From positions 992,001-1,056,000 of the forward strand of contig OZ237742.1 in NCBI GenBank assembly GCA_965178125.1: 64,000 bases of DNA, written 5' to 3'. Shown here piece by piece: positions 26,073 through 38,400 of this stretch. The notes under the pieces are model-generated. The model worked only from the letters and a program-made list of their open reading frames with translations, searched no databases and had not been told where the DNA came from. Origin of the DNA: Bilabrum cf. latius. Its lineage: Eukaryota > Bigyra: Bicosoecida > Bigyra > Bicosoecida. A program made the translations under genes and the position numbers. How positions within the stretch are numbered: the stretch's first letter is position 1; each line of letters starts with the position of its first letter.

Positions 26073-29000
26073 TTATATGTACGACGCCTGGCTCCGAGCA
26101 GTGGCACTTTCCTCCGACCGCGGCGTGTCCACCTCAGCGATTGTATACAGGTCGTATCTCTGGGCGCAGTAGTTGGAGGGGAACCAGCCCACCCTCTCTC
26201 CGTTCTGGCCCTCCCACCACCCGCTGTCGTCCTTACGGAGGACCAGGATATCCTCCCCCTCCGTGATGGACAGCTCGTTCTCGCCCTGGGCCTCGTACGT
26301 GGCTAACGCCCGCATCCACAGCTGCTCCCCACCCGCCCCCACCGCACCTCCGCCTTGTCCCCCCACTGTGCCCTGCACCCCGTACCCCTACTCAACCCCT
26401 GAGCCAGCTGGATACTCACCTGAGCCCCCACCATACCCGGCCCCGCCTTCCCCACCATAGCCATACTCATCCGCTGCGCCATACCCGTACGCGTCCGCAC
26501 CGCTTCCGCGGCCAGACCCTAGGGCGCCTCCATCGAACGGCTGCATCAATGTGGAGCCCTAGGACCGAGCCGAGTCCAACGGCTGCCGAGACCCGTCAGA
26601 AGCAAGGCCAGCTGCCATGTCTCGGCCCCGTGAAGAGCTCTATCCAAGCCCACTGGTACTGCCACTGGCTGGACTGCCATCATCCATGACTTCACTAAGC
26701 TGCCCGACTGCTTGAAGCTCGCCATGCTGATCAGTATCGACACGAGCAGGCCTTGAGCGGGCGGATCCCACGACGTAGCTGTCCTAGTCGTCGTCCGGCG
26801 GAGGAGGTATTGGAACCGTGCCTGCCAGTCGGTTAGACTTAGACAGTGGCGTTGATGTACTGCTGGTGGCACCTGCTCGAGATGCAGAGTCAAATCCGGC
26901 CGGGCTCGCGGCCGGGCTGTTGCGTACAGATCCAGGAGATAGCCCGAGCAAGCGCGCCCGATCTGCGTGTCTCGCGATCCCGTCGGCCGCCTGCCCGAAG
27001 TCCTCGCTTGGTGCATATTTGCCACCGCTCCCATTGGAAGGCGAAATATGCGGCAAAGACGCTGAAAGAGAGGACAACACTTTAGCATCGACCGATTTAC
27101 CTCGCATACATTCGCCCACATGCTGAAGCACGATCTGCTGCATCACAGGCGGCCGAGTGGCTTGGAGCATTTCAACAACGCTCGTACCGCCGTTGGACTC
27201 CAGGACCTAAAGCCACGCTCCTGTATCTGTCGGCCCGCGGGCCCCAGGAGCTCCCTAGGTCGATACGCCGTGGCCCATCCATCGACCACAGCAGACTGAC
27301 AGTCTCACTGCATGCGTCACCAGCGACTGCACGGCGACCGGGATCCACTCGATAGCAGCAGCGATGGAGGTTGCGTCAGACCCAGACAGCGTCTGCTTAC
27401 CAATTGACCGCTCTGACTGCTACGAAGACTCGCCAAGGTGCGCGACTAGGTACTGCTCCGAACGTCTCGCAGCGCCTGGCACCGAAAAGAATGGCCCACC
27501 TGGCGGTACTGACAGCTAATTCTAGGCATCAGCCAGGAGTGCCTTGACCCTTGCTCGCAGCACACGACCCTTGGTGCACTCTAGCGTCTTGATACAGACG
27601 GATAGGACCTACAAAGTCTCCCGCATTTCGTCGCTTCGTTCCAACAGACCCCGCATGGCCGACTCAATTGCCTCAGCGGCTCGGAAGTGGCACTCGGTGG
27701 CAGATAGCTGATACGGGCTTGCAGAGTCTTGCGAAGAATCAGCAGCTGGCTCGGATCCAGCGACTGCGCTCTGCCTCGATTGTAAAGAAGCCCGCGCGCG
27801 ATGCAGCCAACCTCTCATGAGCCCATGCTACTTGACTCTGGCTTGGGCTCCCCTATCCTGGAATCGCTGGCGTGCAGTCTGACTGCCGCCTGGAGTCTGC
27901 GCCTTATCGTAAAAGCTCGATTCAAGCCATTGCTCCGCGCAAGCAGAAGCTACCACCCACTCACCGCCACCAAAGAAAGCAGCGCCTGCATGCGAGCATG
28001 ACATGGTTGATGTACGGATAATGGGCTCTGCCTCCCGGAGCACATGTGCAATGAACGCAGGGGTGGTGCTCTTGCTTTCCAGATTCGCCTGAAAGGCAGC
28101 ATCGATGTACTAGGAGCCAGCAAGATCGTTGGATGCACCCGTCCCACGCTCTGGCTGCGGCATTTTGTGAGAACCTGTCTGCGGCATGGCCATCACCACG
28201 GGTCCAGGCATGCCCTACGACCACGGAATAGCCTCGAGTTCCCCACCACTGCCTGTCTCCATCTCATGCCGGCGCAGCACCGATTCGAAACTCGCGCTCT
28301 CCTTCCCATCAGACTTCGTTCCATTGATACTTCCATCGCCCATACTTCCGATACTACCACTTGGAGGCTCAGCCTCATGCTTCGCTTCCTACGCCGCTGT
28401 GTCCCAGTTCGTCCACCAGTCCCGCAGCGCCCACAGGCTGCTCGAACAAAACTCAGCCACAGCCGCCAGATGTTGCTCCGCTCGGCTGCACGCGCGGGCA
28501 CATTCCGCAAAGGAAGGTGCTCGTGATTGCAGGGCAGCATCGTCCCCCTTGGCCGTGGCGGCGCTTAGCATGGTCGATACGCTCATGCCTTCAGTTTCTC
28601 CACTCGATTCAAGCAGTCCATCTTCGGCAGCATCACGTCCGCTTAGGTGGCCGTTCCTGTTAGGACTAGACCGCGGTCCGCCCCCAACCGCACTGCCACA
28701 GTCACGCATGTAGTTGCGGATGGCAGCTGCCACTGCCCGCGCCCTTGCACGAGTAGGAAGTCCAATAAATCGGGCTAATCGTCTGCGGCCAACTTCTACC
28801 ATCCTGCGATACTGAACCAATGCTGCAGCTGCCCGCACAGTTGCCGCCGAGCTCTCCTCATTCGATACATGAGCAATGGCGCGAGGGCGGGAAGCAAAAG
28901 CACGAATGACGAGGCGGGCTGCCATGCCAGTGGTTATGTCGAGGGGCACAGGGGAGCATATGCGAGCCTGCGCCAAGCGGGCCAGCTGGGCTATGCACGA

Positions 29001-32000
29001 GTCGGGCAGGGTAGCGCCCTTCACAAAGTCATGCTGCAGCAGCTGCATGGCGCTTGGTCTGCTGGAGACGTCGCGCGTTAGGCAAAGCCTCACGAAGTCC
29101 TCGCCCTCGGTAGATAGCCTGCCTCGCAGCCGGTGCTTGGCTTGCTTGACGGCGTCCGCGCTGGCTATTTTGATCATGAGGGTAGCGCTGTTCTAGGAAT
29201 CATCGTCCCAGAGGGGCCTGCCCGTGGCCATCTCGATGACGGAGCATCCGAGGGACCACACGTCTGCGAGGTGCCAGTCCTGCGGCTGCACCTGCCCGTT
29301 CACCACCTCTGGCGCCATCCACTGCACGGTGCCCTACCCCCGTGGAGATCCTATCAAGGCATCGCTGCGGAGGGTGCCTAGCCCGGTCCCGATGGGTGGG
29401 GGCTGTGTGCTGGATGGTGCGTTCATTCCACGCTATGAGTCAAGTGCCGCAGGATTTACCACACCGCTGGGGGCCTGGTCAGCTCCAGCCAAGATCTTGC
29501 ATGAGCCAAAGTCCCCCAGGAGCGCAACTCCGTCGTGCTGCAGCATGATATTGCCTCCTTTCACATCCCTGTGCACAATACCGTTCTCATGAAGGTACTG
29601 AAGGGATAAGAGTATCTGCACGGCGATGACGCGCACAGCCGGCTCCGCAAATGGGCCAAACTTCTTGAGCATCGCAGCCACAGAACCGGCAGCGGCGAAC
29701 TGCATGTACATTCGCACCGTGGGCAGGGGTGACTGCGCAGATGGCTCCCTTGACTCCAGGCCAAGGTATTTGACGATGTTTGGATGCTGTACCGACCGCA
29801 TGACCAAGGCTTCTCTCTCCAGCGAGCGCGCTTGCACGGCGGATGAGACATCCACGAGCTTGACAGCCATCAGGCCCGCCGTGTCCTGCCTCATTCCCAC
29901 GTGCACCCGCCCACTGACGCCCTTGCCAAGCACTGGCCCGCTCTTCCATCTGAAGCCCGACTGCGTCGGTATACCTTCCCTTGGAATCTACCCGATGCCA
30001 CCGGCCGAGAAGAGCTTAGAGTCCGGCATTTCCAGAGCCTCGGACGCGAATGATTCGAAGGTGGTGGCACCCGAAGATCCGAACGACATGCTGCTATTGT
30101 GACGAGTGTGCCCTACCCCGGCACTGATGTGCGATCCTGCCCCGATGGAGTGATGCGCACCGCTGCGGGCGGACGCCAGCCCAGCGCCGGTGTGCTGGGC
30201 CACAGACAGCGGTCTCAATCCTGGCAAGACCGCCCCGGGGCTGGGAACTGGCCTCCCGTATGCCACCGGAGACCCCCTGCCGCTCGCTCGGGTGACGGAA
30301 GGGTCGAGACCTGGCAGCGCAATCTACGCACCAGCCGCGGTGGGATCGGCGGCGAACCCCGACATGCTAGCGCTGCGAGCCACGGGAAGGGGCGAGAGCG
30401 GCGGCCTCGACTCGACAGCACTGTTCTCGGCGGATGCACCCGAAGGCACCGCAAGACCGCGCGCACTCCCAGTTCGGGGCAGGTCGAGCCTCCCAGGCCG
30501 GATTGCATCCAAGGACCCGGAATCCCGTGAAGCTCTTGCGGTCGGGGCCGCCCCAGCGGCATGTCCCCTGGCAGTGCCGCCTCGGTCCTCCGTCAGGTGC
30601 TCCGCCCGTTTTGCATCGGCTCGAATTGCTGCAGCAGTCGAGATCTTTGCTTGTAAATCGATAGTAGAGCCCGCAATACCAGCAGACACGCTTCTGTTAG
30701 AGGATGATATGACCGGCAGGCGCCCCTTACCGTCCCTGCTACCGCTCGACTCACTCCTGCGGGCGCTCAGAGAGCCCCTATTGCGGTGCACGGGCGGTGG
30801 GGTGTCCGTGGCGGGGGACTAGACGGCGCTTGTTGGCAGCGAAAGGCTCTCTGACCGCTTACGCCCATGAGGTCCCCCGGCCTGCGACCGGCTTGAACCA
30901 TGGAATCCGCGGTGTGACTCGCCTGCCGGCGACGATCCAGTCCCGCCCCCCGCGCTGGAAGGCCTAATCTACTTCTGCCGACGAGAATCACCACCCACGA
31001 TCCCGTGGTTCCCAAGGATAGGCCTGTGCCTGTCCCCGACATCGCCCGACCGTCTCTCTGCAGTGCTCGTGGCGGAAACGGCATCGTCACATCCGCGCCG
31101 CGCGCTAGAGACAGGGCTGGCAGCACTGTATGCCGCTTGGCCTGGGTGCCAGCTAGGCTCGATACCAACGCCGGGATGGCTGGCCCCTGCACTGCCACTG
31201 ACACTGCCAGGCAAGCCGGGGGTGCGTGCTGCATCCGCTGCTGCTCGAGCCACGGGTGGCTCCAGGCCGGGCCGCAGCACCTCGCCCGCGAGCAGCGTGT
31301 CGCTTCCCTCTTTGGTCTCCTAATGGCGAACAGTGCCGTGAAACAGGCCATGCGGGCCCTCTCCGGTGTTGTGCCCCGCGGCACCTCCCGCTGCTGCCAG
31401 CTCCCGTACCACGGCTAGTGATCGGCTCCGTGACGCGCCCTCGTCCAGGTCCTGGTCCTGCCCACCATCCTGGTCATCGCTGTCCGATTCGCTGTCGTCG
31501 GACACATCTGCCCCCCGAAAGAACCTTACTCTGAGTTTCTGCGGCACGATTTGCTTCTTCCATTTGGCAGACGACCAAAGGGCGGCCAGCCCGCGTGACA
31601 GGTCCGTACCTGCCGTCGAGCCCTGGGGGTACCGGACCATCTGCACGAGGAACTTGTCTTTGGATGGGATGCCGCCATCTGTGCTGTCCTAGGATGAGGC
31701 TTTATCCAGAGCTTCATCGACTGCCCCGGCAGCGAATACAACTGCGAGAAAAGGCGTGCTAAACGTGGCACAACACATTGGGCTCAGTGAGCATGTCGCG
31801 CGACACCAGTTCAGCAGCACCAGTAGGGACCGGCTTGGTATACCGAATCTTACGCTTAACACTAGTTGCTGATCCTGGAAGCAACATTCCGGTGGATGGC
31901 CCAACCATGTACTGTTTCGGGTTGGTCGTTTTGATCTTGAATGCCACCGGTTCTTGTGTTCCGAGAGAGTGGTCGAGTATAATTCGAGCGCTAGCTGAGC

Positions 32001-32336
32001 GACCTGGCATTACTGCATCATAAAATAATAACATGAGCGCCCCACAACTTGGAAAATCTGGGCGTACTCGCGAGAAACAAGCAGCGAGCGAAGCTGCAAC
32101 GGATGGGTCCACTGCGTAGCCTCACAAGCAAAGGACACTTCAGCGGATGGCCGAACGCGTACTAGAGGCTACACAGCCTACTTTCTAGTTGGAGTACTCC
32201 CAACAATACTTTTGAGTTTCATAGGAGTCCGAAGTTGAGGCGGGCGCCTTGTTGGCGTTGCAGGCGTATCAGCTTCAGACGGAGCCGTTCCTGGCTGCCC
32301 ATCACGGGGACCAGAGTCCAAATCTGAACCGTACAT
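26073..32336 (-). CDS. MSP-domain / protein kinase / SH3 fusion protein, 2,012 residues
   Basis: Exons are 32336-32126, 32012-31854 and 31741-26073. The introns (113 and 112 bp) begin GTGAGG and GTAAGA and end GCAG, and joining them restores a VAP-type MSP domain ([10 protein letters not shown], then [33 protein letters not shown]; about residues 55-190). The last exon, 5.67 kb, has no TAA or TGA until 26073 but many TAGs, and holds the end of the MSP domain plus everything after it. The kinase lies at about 720-1030: LGKGVSG loop, MAVK lysine, [11 protein letters not shown] and MAPEV, most like STE11/MAPKKK. The DFG-APE segment is unusually long, about 65 residues. An SH3 domain ([24 protein letters not shown]) is near 1,934-1,990, after a Gly/Tyr-rich stretch. 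MSP domains of VAP proteins bind FFAT motifs at ER contact sites, so this may be a scaffold-kinase. ATG at 32336 is the first in frame. No transmembrane tail is visible. Confidence 0.85.
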
Positions 32337-32469
32337 TACCCTATTCTCGACGCCATACTAGCCTTGTATTGTGCCGTGAGTAGCGATTATCTTCAACCTA
32401 TTTAGACTCCGAATGACACTATATTGAGGACACGAAACCGCGGCAGAACTGGCAGATTGTGAGCCTATC
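32337..32469. promoter_or_regulatory. Divergent promoter region, MSP-kinase / PPAT genes
   Basis: Only 133 bp separate two genes transcribed away from each other, so both promoters must lie here or overlap the first codons. I see no motif that I can name. Confidence 0.4.
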
Positions 32470-33123
32470 ATGATCCGATAGATTTTTTCAACCTGCGATA
32501 GATCGAGAGGTGCCAGACAGGGGTTCTTGTATCGTATTTCCGGGGGGGTTCGGCGTTTGCTCTGTTCAGATTCCTGTGCCAGGCCGATTGGCGTCTATGC
32601 TGGGAGCTTCAATCCGCCTACTAGTGGCCATATCGATATGATTATTCGCAGTCTAAACTTTTGCGACAAGGTTGTGGTCGGCATTGGTTTCAACATTGAG
32701 AAAAGCTACGCCTTCTCTGCAGACGAGCGTGCCGGATTGCTTCGCAAGGCAATTTAGTCTGAGACTACAGAGTGGCGCCGAGTTGAAGTTCTTACATTCC
32801 AAGGCCTACTAGCTGACTTTGCTCTGGATGTTGGAGGGACTGTCATTGTGCGTGGTGTACGCAATGACCAGGACTTGCAATTCGAGACGTCACGAGCCCT
32901 GCTGAACCAAAAAATGTCCGGCATCGAGTCTGTGTTTCTCCCATCAAGGGATCCAACCGTATCATCCTCGATCGTGCGCGAGATGGCCGCCTTCAACACA
33001 TCAGTGCCTGGCATCGTACCGCCGAGCATCGAGGAGGAGGTGTATACGAAGCTGGGTGTGCACTTCGAGCGGGATCAAACGACCGGCGAGTTGCGCTTTC
33101 CTAGAGGAAGATCCGATACCTGA
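32470..33123 (+). CDS. coaD: Bacterial-type phosphopantetheine adenylyltransferase (CoaD-like), probably organellar
   Basis: It transfers AMP from ATP to 4'-phosphopantetheine, giving dephospho-CoA, the fourth step of CoA synthesis. The nucleotidyltransferase motif GVYAGSFNPPTSGHID (with T-x-GH), the central VIVRGVRNDQDLQFE and the C-terminal SSSIVREMA match bacterial CoaD along its whole length. From ATG at 32470 the protein is 217 residues, against about 160 in bacteria. The extra 40 or so at the N-terminus (MIRQIFSTCDRSRGARQGF) are basic, with few acidic residues, like a mitochondrial presequence. Two TAGs are in frame (32479 and 32755), and the frame ends with TGA. The familiar animal and plant PPAT is a different, eukaryotic-type domain. 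A CoaD-type enzyme here therefore suggests organellar or horizontal origin, which is an inference. Confidence 0.88.
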
Positions 33124-33489
33124 GGCAGGCTGCTCCATGGGTTGAAGGCGACTGGTCCTGGCTTGCCTCCTGTACAGCCATGGACGCCCAGCTGGCACAT
33201 GCGATGCGAATGCATTTAGATCCAACAGGCTGTGGTAAGGCCGCGGGTCCCGCTCTCAGTCAGTGGCACCAACCTTCCGGTGGCTTGCTTTCATGCCTGT
33301 TTGCTAGTGTCAGGGTAAAGCAGCTGTGTTCCACCGGCGAGCTGGGAGCTGTGACGCACTGAAACGGGTGGCTCTGGACATCGCTTGGTGCAGCCCTCCA
33401 ACACGGTACTGGATCTGTGGCATGGTGGGTGGCCCCAGATTGACCATTGAGGCGGTGCCAGTCGCCATCCGTCCGTTTGCGACACCGCT
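33124..33489. other. Convergent 3' intergenic region
   Basis: 366 bp between the stop codons of the CoaD-like gene (+) and DCP2 (-). It holds the 3' ends of both transcripts. I see no coding frame with conserved motifs and no other element. Confidence 0.6.
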
Positions 33490-35271
33490 TCAGCTGGCAG
33501 ATGCAGGCGGCTGTGCAACTGCTGCGGATGTGCCTCCTGCCTCGCCCGAGGCAGCACTGCCAGCGCAGGTGCCGGCCGCAGCCGCCTCGTCGAATGCTCG
33601 CATGACTCGCGCAACGTCAAAAAAGCAGTCGAGCGCGGCCTGGGCACCGCTGGTGGCTCGCTGGCCTCCCTTTGAGGACTGCTTGGTGGCCTTGCGCGAA
33701 GACCGCGACCGCTTGGAACCACCAATTTGCTTTATGGCTGCAGCAGGAGTAGCTGTACTTTTCGGTGCAGCACGGACCATGGCCTCGTGCTCTTCCATCC
33801 CAAACGCGTGTGGGTTGCCGTCATAGGTGAACTTCTTGCCCGTCAGTGCCTCGTTTGCCTGCAGCATGTCTTCCACGCTCCACCCGCCACCGCCATGCCC
33901 GTTCTCATCGCCAAACGTCAGCATGTCATCTGGCCCCAAACCATACCCTCCCATGGCCCTGTCCTAGCGCCTGCCTCTGCTTCTGCCCCCTCCATCCCGT
34001 CTATCACCAGCCCGCCCGCGCTTCCCACCGCCTGCACCTCCAGCAGCGGCCATCTCAGCCGCTGCTTCATGCTCTTCCATCCCAAACGCGTGTGGGTTGC
34101 CGTCATAGGTGAACTTCTTGCCCGTCAGTGCCTCGTTTGCCTGCAGCATGTCTTCCACGCTCCACCCGCCACCGCCATGCCCGTTCTCATCGCCAAACGT
34201 CAGCATGTCATCTGGCCCCAAACCATACCCTCCCATGGCCCTGTCCTAGCGCCTGCCTCTGCTTCTGCCCCCTCCATCCCGTCTATCACCAGCCCGCCCG
34301 CGCTTCCCACCGCCTGCACCTCCAGCAGCGGCCATCTCAGCCGCTGCTTCATGCTCTTCCATCCCAAACGCGTGTGGGTTGCCGTCATAGGCGAACTTCT
34401 TGCCCGTCAGTGCCTCGTTTGCCTGCAGCATGTCTTCCACGCTCCACTCCTCACCTCCTTCACCGAATGTCTCCGAGTCTCTGGGATCGGCAGGCTCTGT
34501 GTCTGGCAAAGAGGACTTGGCAGGTGGGCGCGGGATCCTCCTCCCTGTGACCTTCTCGACATGTGCCTTCAGGGCGGGTAGGAGCGGCCTTACCATCCAG
34601 AAGCGCTGCCTCTTGGGAGAGCCTTTGTAGAACGGGAGCTCGTTAATCGGGAAGAATCGGATTGACCTAATTTCCTTGCGTGTCTGTGGGGCGAAGCGGG
34701 TGTCCTCAGGAACCCCACGAACCACGTAGTACCTCGCCACCTTCTCCCCAGTCTTGACTTGCAAGAAATGAGTTCGTTTTGTAAGCAAGCCTGAACAATC
34801 GAACCCGGTTTCTTCGTACACCTCGCGAATTGCGCACTCAAATGGTGTCTCGCCTTCGTTGATTTTCCCTCGTGGAAAGCTCCAGGACTTCCCGCTCCAA
34901 TTCTGAGCCAGCGCCACCTTGTCCATGCGCTTATTCATCAATATGGCTCCGCAAACGGGAATCTTTGCAACGTAATCCTTGAACTCTGAATAGAACCGTT
35001 CGTGCTTCGCCTTATAGCGAGCTAGCAAAGGACACCGCTCGAACACTATCTCCGTGAACAACGACTACCTCAGATGTGATATGCTACCAGTATCGTCCTC
35101 ATCCACGTAAAAGTCTTCATAAAACCAATGGGCCTGGACAATATGATGAAACAGTCGGTCTACACTTGGTGGTTCATCTTGCGGCAAATTCAGCAAGAAT
35201 CGTCCGATGACGTCGTCAATTGCCCGCTACATTTCTATATTGCCGTCAAGGACGTGATCACTTCCCGACAT
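33490..35271 (-). CDS. DCP2: mRNA-decapping enzyme Dcp2, with a repeated C-terminal tail
   Basis: Dcp2 hydrolyses the 5' cap of mRNA to m7GDP. The 593-residue protein starts at ATG 35271. The N-terminal regulatory (box A) domain is present (AIDDVIGRFLLNLPQDEPPSV, then RLFHHIVQAHWFYEDFY). A Nudix domain follows with a complete signature, GKINEGETPFECAIREVYEETGF, residues roughly 130-155, then the box B helix. Five TAGs are in frame. The one after PPSV lies where fission yeast Dcp2 has Glu (SVERL) as I recall, so a polar residue fits. The tail carries three copies of a motif beginning WSVEDMLQANEALTGKKF and continuing into YDGNPHAFG, two of them in an exact 94-residue tandem duplication. TGA at 33490 ends the frame. 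The start lies only 175 bp from the divergent Vps39-like gene. Confidence 0.93.
33788..34447. repeat. 282-bp in-frame tandem repeat within DCP2, about 2.3 copies
   Basis: The unit starting near 33788 recurs exactly 282 bp later, and a partial third copy (about 95 bp) starts another 282 bp on. The two full copies look identical base for base. The partial one differs by one base in the shared part (GTGAACTT against GCGAACTT). The length is a multiple of three, so the reading frame is kept, and each junction carries one in-frame TAG (33964, 34246). The identity implies a recent duplication or an assembly artefact. Confidence 0.93.
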
Positions 35272-35446
35272 CTCTATCGCGCTCGTTCTTGGAATTCTGG
35301 TATTGCCGGCAAAGCACTGGCATGTGTGACGAGGGCGGATCGTCGGGGCCAAATTCTCGAAAACAACCTATCTTTGCAACCATTGAATTGAGTACCAAGA
35401 TTTCAGCGGTGTATTTTCGTGAATTAACTCAACTACGGCACTGAGT
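35272..35446. promoter_or_regulatory. Divergent promoter region, DCP2 / Vps39-like
   Basis: 175 bp between two divergent start codons. No recognisable motif. Confidence 0.4.
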
Positions 35447-38400
35447 ATGAGTTCAAGGGCTACAGCCTAGCGATCTGCTCGCGGATTCACTACGTCCGAT
35501 CCCCCACCGATCGAGGCTGTGTACCAGACAGTTCTCGTGCCCAATTCGGTGCTCCCTGCCGAGGGACTATCGGCGGTAGCTGGTCTAAAGAATGAAGTAT
35601 ACCTTGGAACTGACAAGGGAACGTTGCTTCATGTAGGATTCGAAACTCAGGTGGATTCTAGATCGCTTCGAAACAGCCACTCACGGCACTAGATTCTGCA
35701 CAAGGAAGTTGCAAAGAAGAGAGGAGCAGTAACGAAAATAATCTGTGTATTTGGACAAGGCGAGGGCCCACGTACGGGTGCAGGGGCCGCGTCTGGTGCG
35801 GGAGGTCGGGCGGCGGCCGCTCCGCAAGCGTGTGCTGGTCTGTTCAGCCTTGCTGGCGGCGACCTCACGCTGCATCGGCCCGACCTGTAGACGGAATGCA
35901 AAATTGGGGACAGCAGAAGGCCTATTCTAGACATTGCCATCGCAGTGCCGGACTAGCCCAACCCAGACGATCCATTCGAGGGTCTCAGGCTGGTCGCGCT
36001 TCAGGCCGGCAAGCTCATCGTGTACCACTGGGCCGCGCAGGGCAGGATGAGCAACCGACAGCTCTCTCTACCCTCCACACCATTGTGTGCGACCATTAAC
36101 AGTGACGGGCTAATCACGATCGGTTACTCGCGCGAGTACAACATTGTGGAGGAGAGGGACGGCAGGGTCAAAGACATCCACGCAGACCTGCCCAAGTCTG
36201 GGAGGCCCGTCCTGTCGGCCATGCCAGGGGGAGAGGTGCTTGTGTTCACAACTGGCTTTGGTCTCTTCATAAAGCCAATCAAGCGGGAGCTGGATGCAGG
36301 AACTGAGGTCGACTTCCATCCCAGCCAGAGGGGTACACTGGTGTGCGACAGAACTCCTGACAGCGTCATGTACTCGCACCCGCTTCTTGGGCTCGTATGT
36401 GACCAGTCCTCGAAGGCAAGGGTGGACGTGTTCGCCCTCGCTAGCGACATGCAGGTGCTGCAGCAGCTGGAGCTGGGGCAGCCTGTCGCGGCAGCGAGCG
36501 ACAATGGATCGGCCCAGTACCGGCCGACGCAGCAGAACGGCTTCTTTGATTTGGCCATGGGCGGAGCTGTGTGGCGGGTGCATCAAAACCCCGTGTTTGA
36601 CGTCGTTTCGCAGATGCAGTGCAATGGAGACACAGGGCTGGCGGAGGAGATGCTGTAGATGTACATGGCAGCAGAGTCGATGGAGTCTTACAATGCCGCC
36701 ATGGAGAGGCACTACTGCCAGACTGCAGTGCTGCTGTGGCTGAGGCTCGAGTTTCGGCTGGCCATGTCGTACTTCAGGAAGATTCGAGTGCACCCGATGG
36801 AGATCGCCGCAACGATGCCGTGGCTGCTACCGGCTGCCAGGAGCCTCGGCAGCTTGCGTGTCAGCGTGTTCTCTCCTGACATGCTTGCTGCCGTGTCCAG
36901 CGGGTCTAGCCCTCCCAATTCGTGCATATCCACCTCGGACCTCCGGGCATCGCATGCCTCACTAGGTGACTTTGTGAACACCGGTAGCTCTCTCAGGACC
37001 GTCGCAGACATGGTTCTTGCGAAGCGTCAGATGGCCGAGTTTGAACACAAGCCATCGAAATCTGGGCCGATTCGACGGTCCAGGTCTGGTCGAAGCGCGG
37101 ACCCTGCCTTCTATTGGGGAGCTGTGAAGTCAAGTCGTATGGCTGCTTCGATGAGAGAGGATGAAGACTGGGAATCCATCGTACGGGCAGGCAAGGACAT
37201 TTCATCGGATGAAATCACATCAATTGCGGAGATTTGCTTTATTTAGTACGCTTTTGCTTGGCTGAAACAGAAGGGCGAGGAAGCCGATGATACGGTTGGT
37301 GTTGTTCACAGAGCCCTCATTGCAGCTCTGGTCCGAATTTAGGAGGCCTTTGAAGGGAATGTTGAAGTAGAATCGTCGCTACCACTGCTATCATCAGCGT
37401 TGCGCATCTGTAAGGTGCCCATCGACGATGAGATTTACGCCCTTCTGTCTAAGCCGAGGTACAGGTTGGAGCTAGCAGACTTTTAGATGTATCGGGGTAA
37501 TTTGCATACCGCACTTCAAACCTGCAAGGATATCGGTACCATCGAGGCAGCAAGGGTGGCTTGCACGAATTTGGCTTGTTCGGATGATGAGGATCTGATA
37601 AGACGTCACTGTCCATGGGTTTTCACTTTGGACCACGACCTTGGTTTGAGAATATTCATGAGTAACAGAAGACGGTCGTAGCTCAGGCATGAACTTATGA
37701 TTTCGATTATCCGTGATGCTGGGATTCCAGATGTACTAGCTGATAAGGATAGCCCATTGATTCGTCTCCTGTTATGGATGATTAAGCAAGGCGGCAGTTC
37801 CAATGAATCGGTCCACACGCTACTTGGCGAGCTTCTCGTGAAAGCTGTATCAGCAATACGGGATGAGGATTGGGCCCCTTTTGAACTTCCTCCCATACAC
37901 GCCCTTGATGAGACCAAGCTTGATGAAGAATGTCGCCAGACTCTACGGTAGCTAGCTGGTTCATAGTTCAAGGACAGAAAGCATCGAATTCAACCTGGTC
38001 TAGAAGAGGGCGAACTTGGTCTTCGACGTGGAAGACTCATGCGATTTCTGCGATTCCGCGGTTGCAAGGCGGATGCTAACGTGCTGCTACCCCTTTGCTA
38101 GAAATCGATGTTTGAGGAAAAAATGGAGCTCTTTGGGATGCTTGGGAACCATCAAGCAGCAATCCAAATTGCAATTGGCAACCTTCATGATTTCAGTGCC
38201 GCGGAAGAGTACTGTGAGCGTAGGGAAAGTAGCGCCCGTGGTGACCCGCTCCGAGACTACTTGCAAATTCTGCAGAGTGAAACTAGTGAGAGCGAGACTT
38301 GGAGAGCGGAGCTTTTAAGCAATCTTTTGTCAAAATATGCGGATCGACTGTCTTCGGCCGAAGTCGTCCATTTCGTGCATGGAAACCGAACAGTATCAAG

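Noticed and set aside
33490-35271. TAG codons explained by introns
   Set aside because: Sequence on both sides of the TAGs is conserved and contiguous with homologues, without GT-AG sites, whereas true introns in the window have clear sites.
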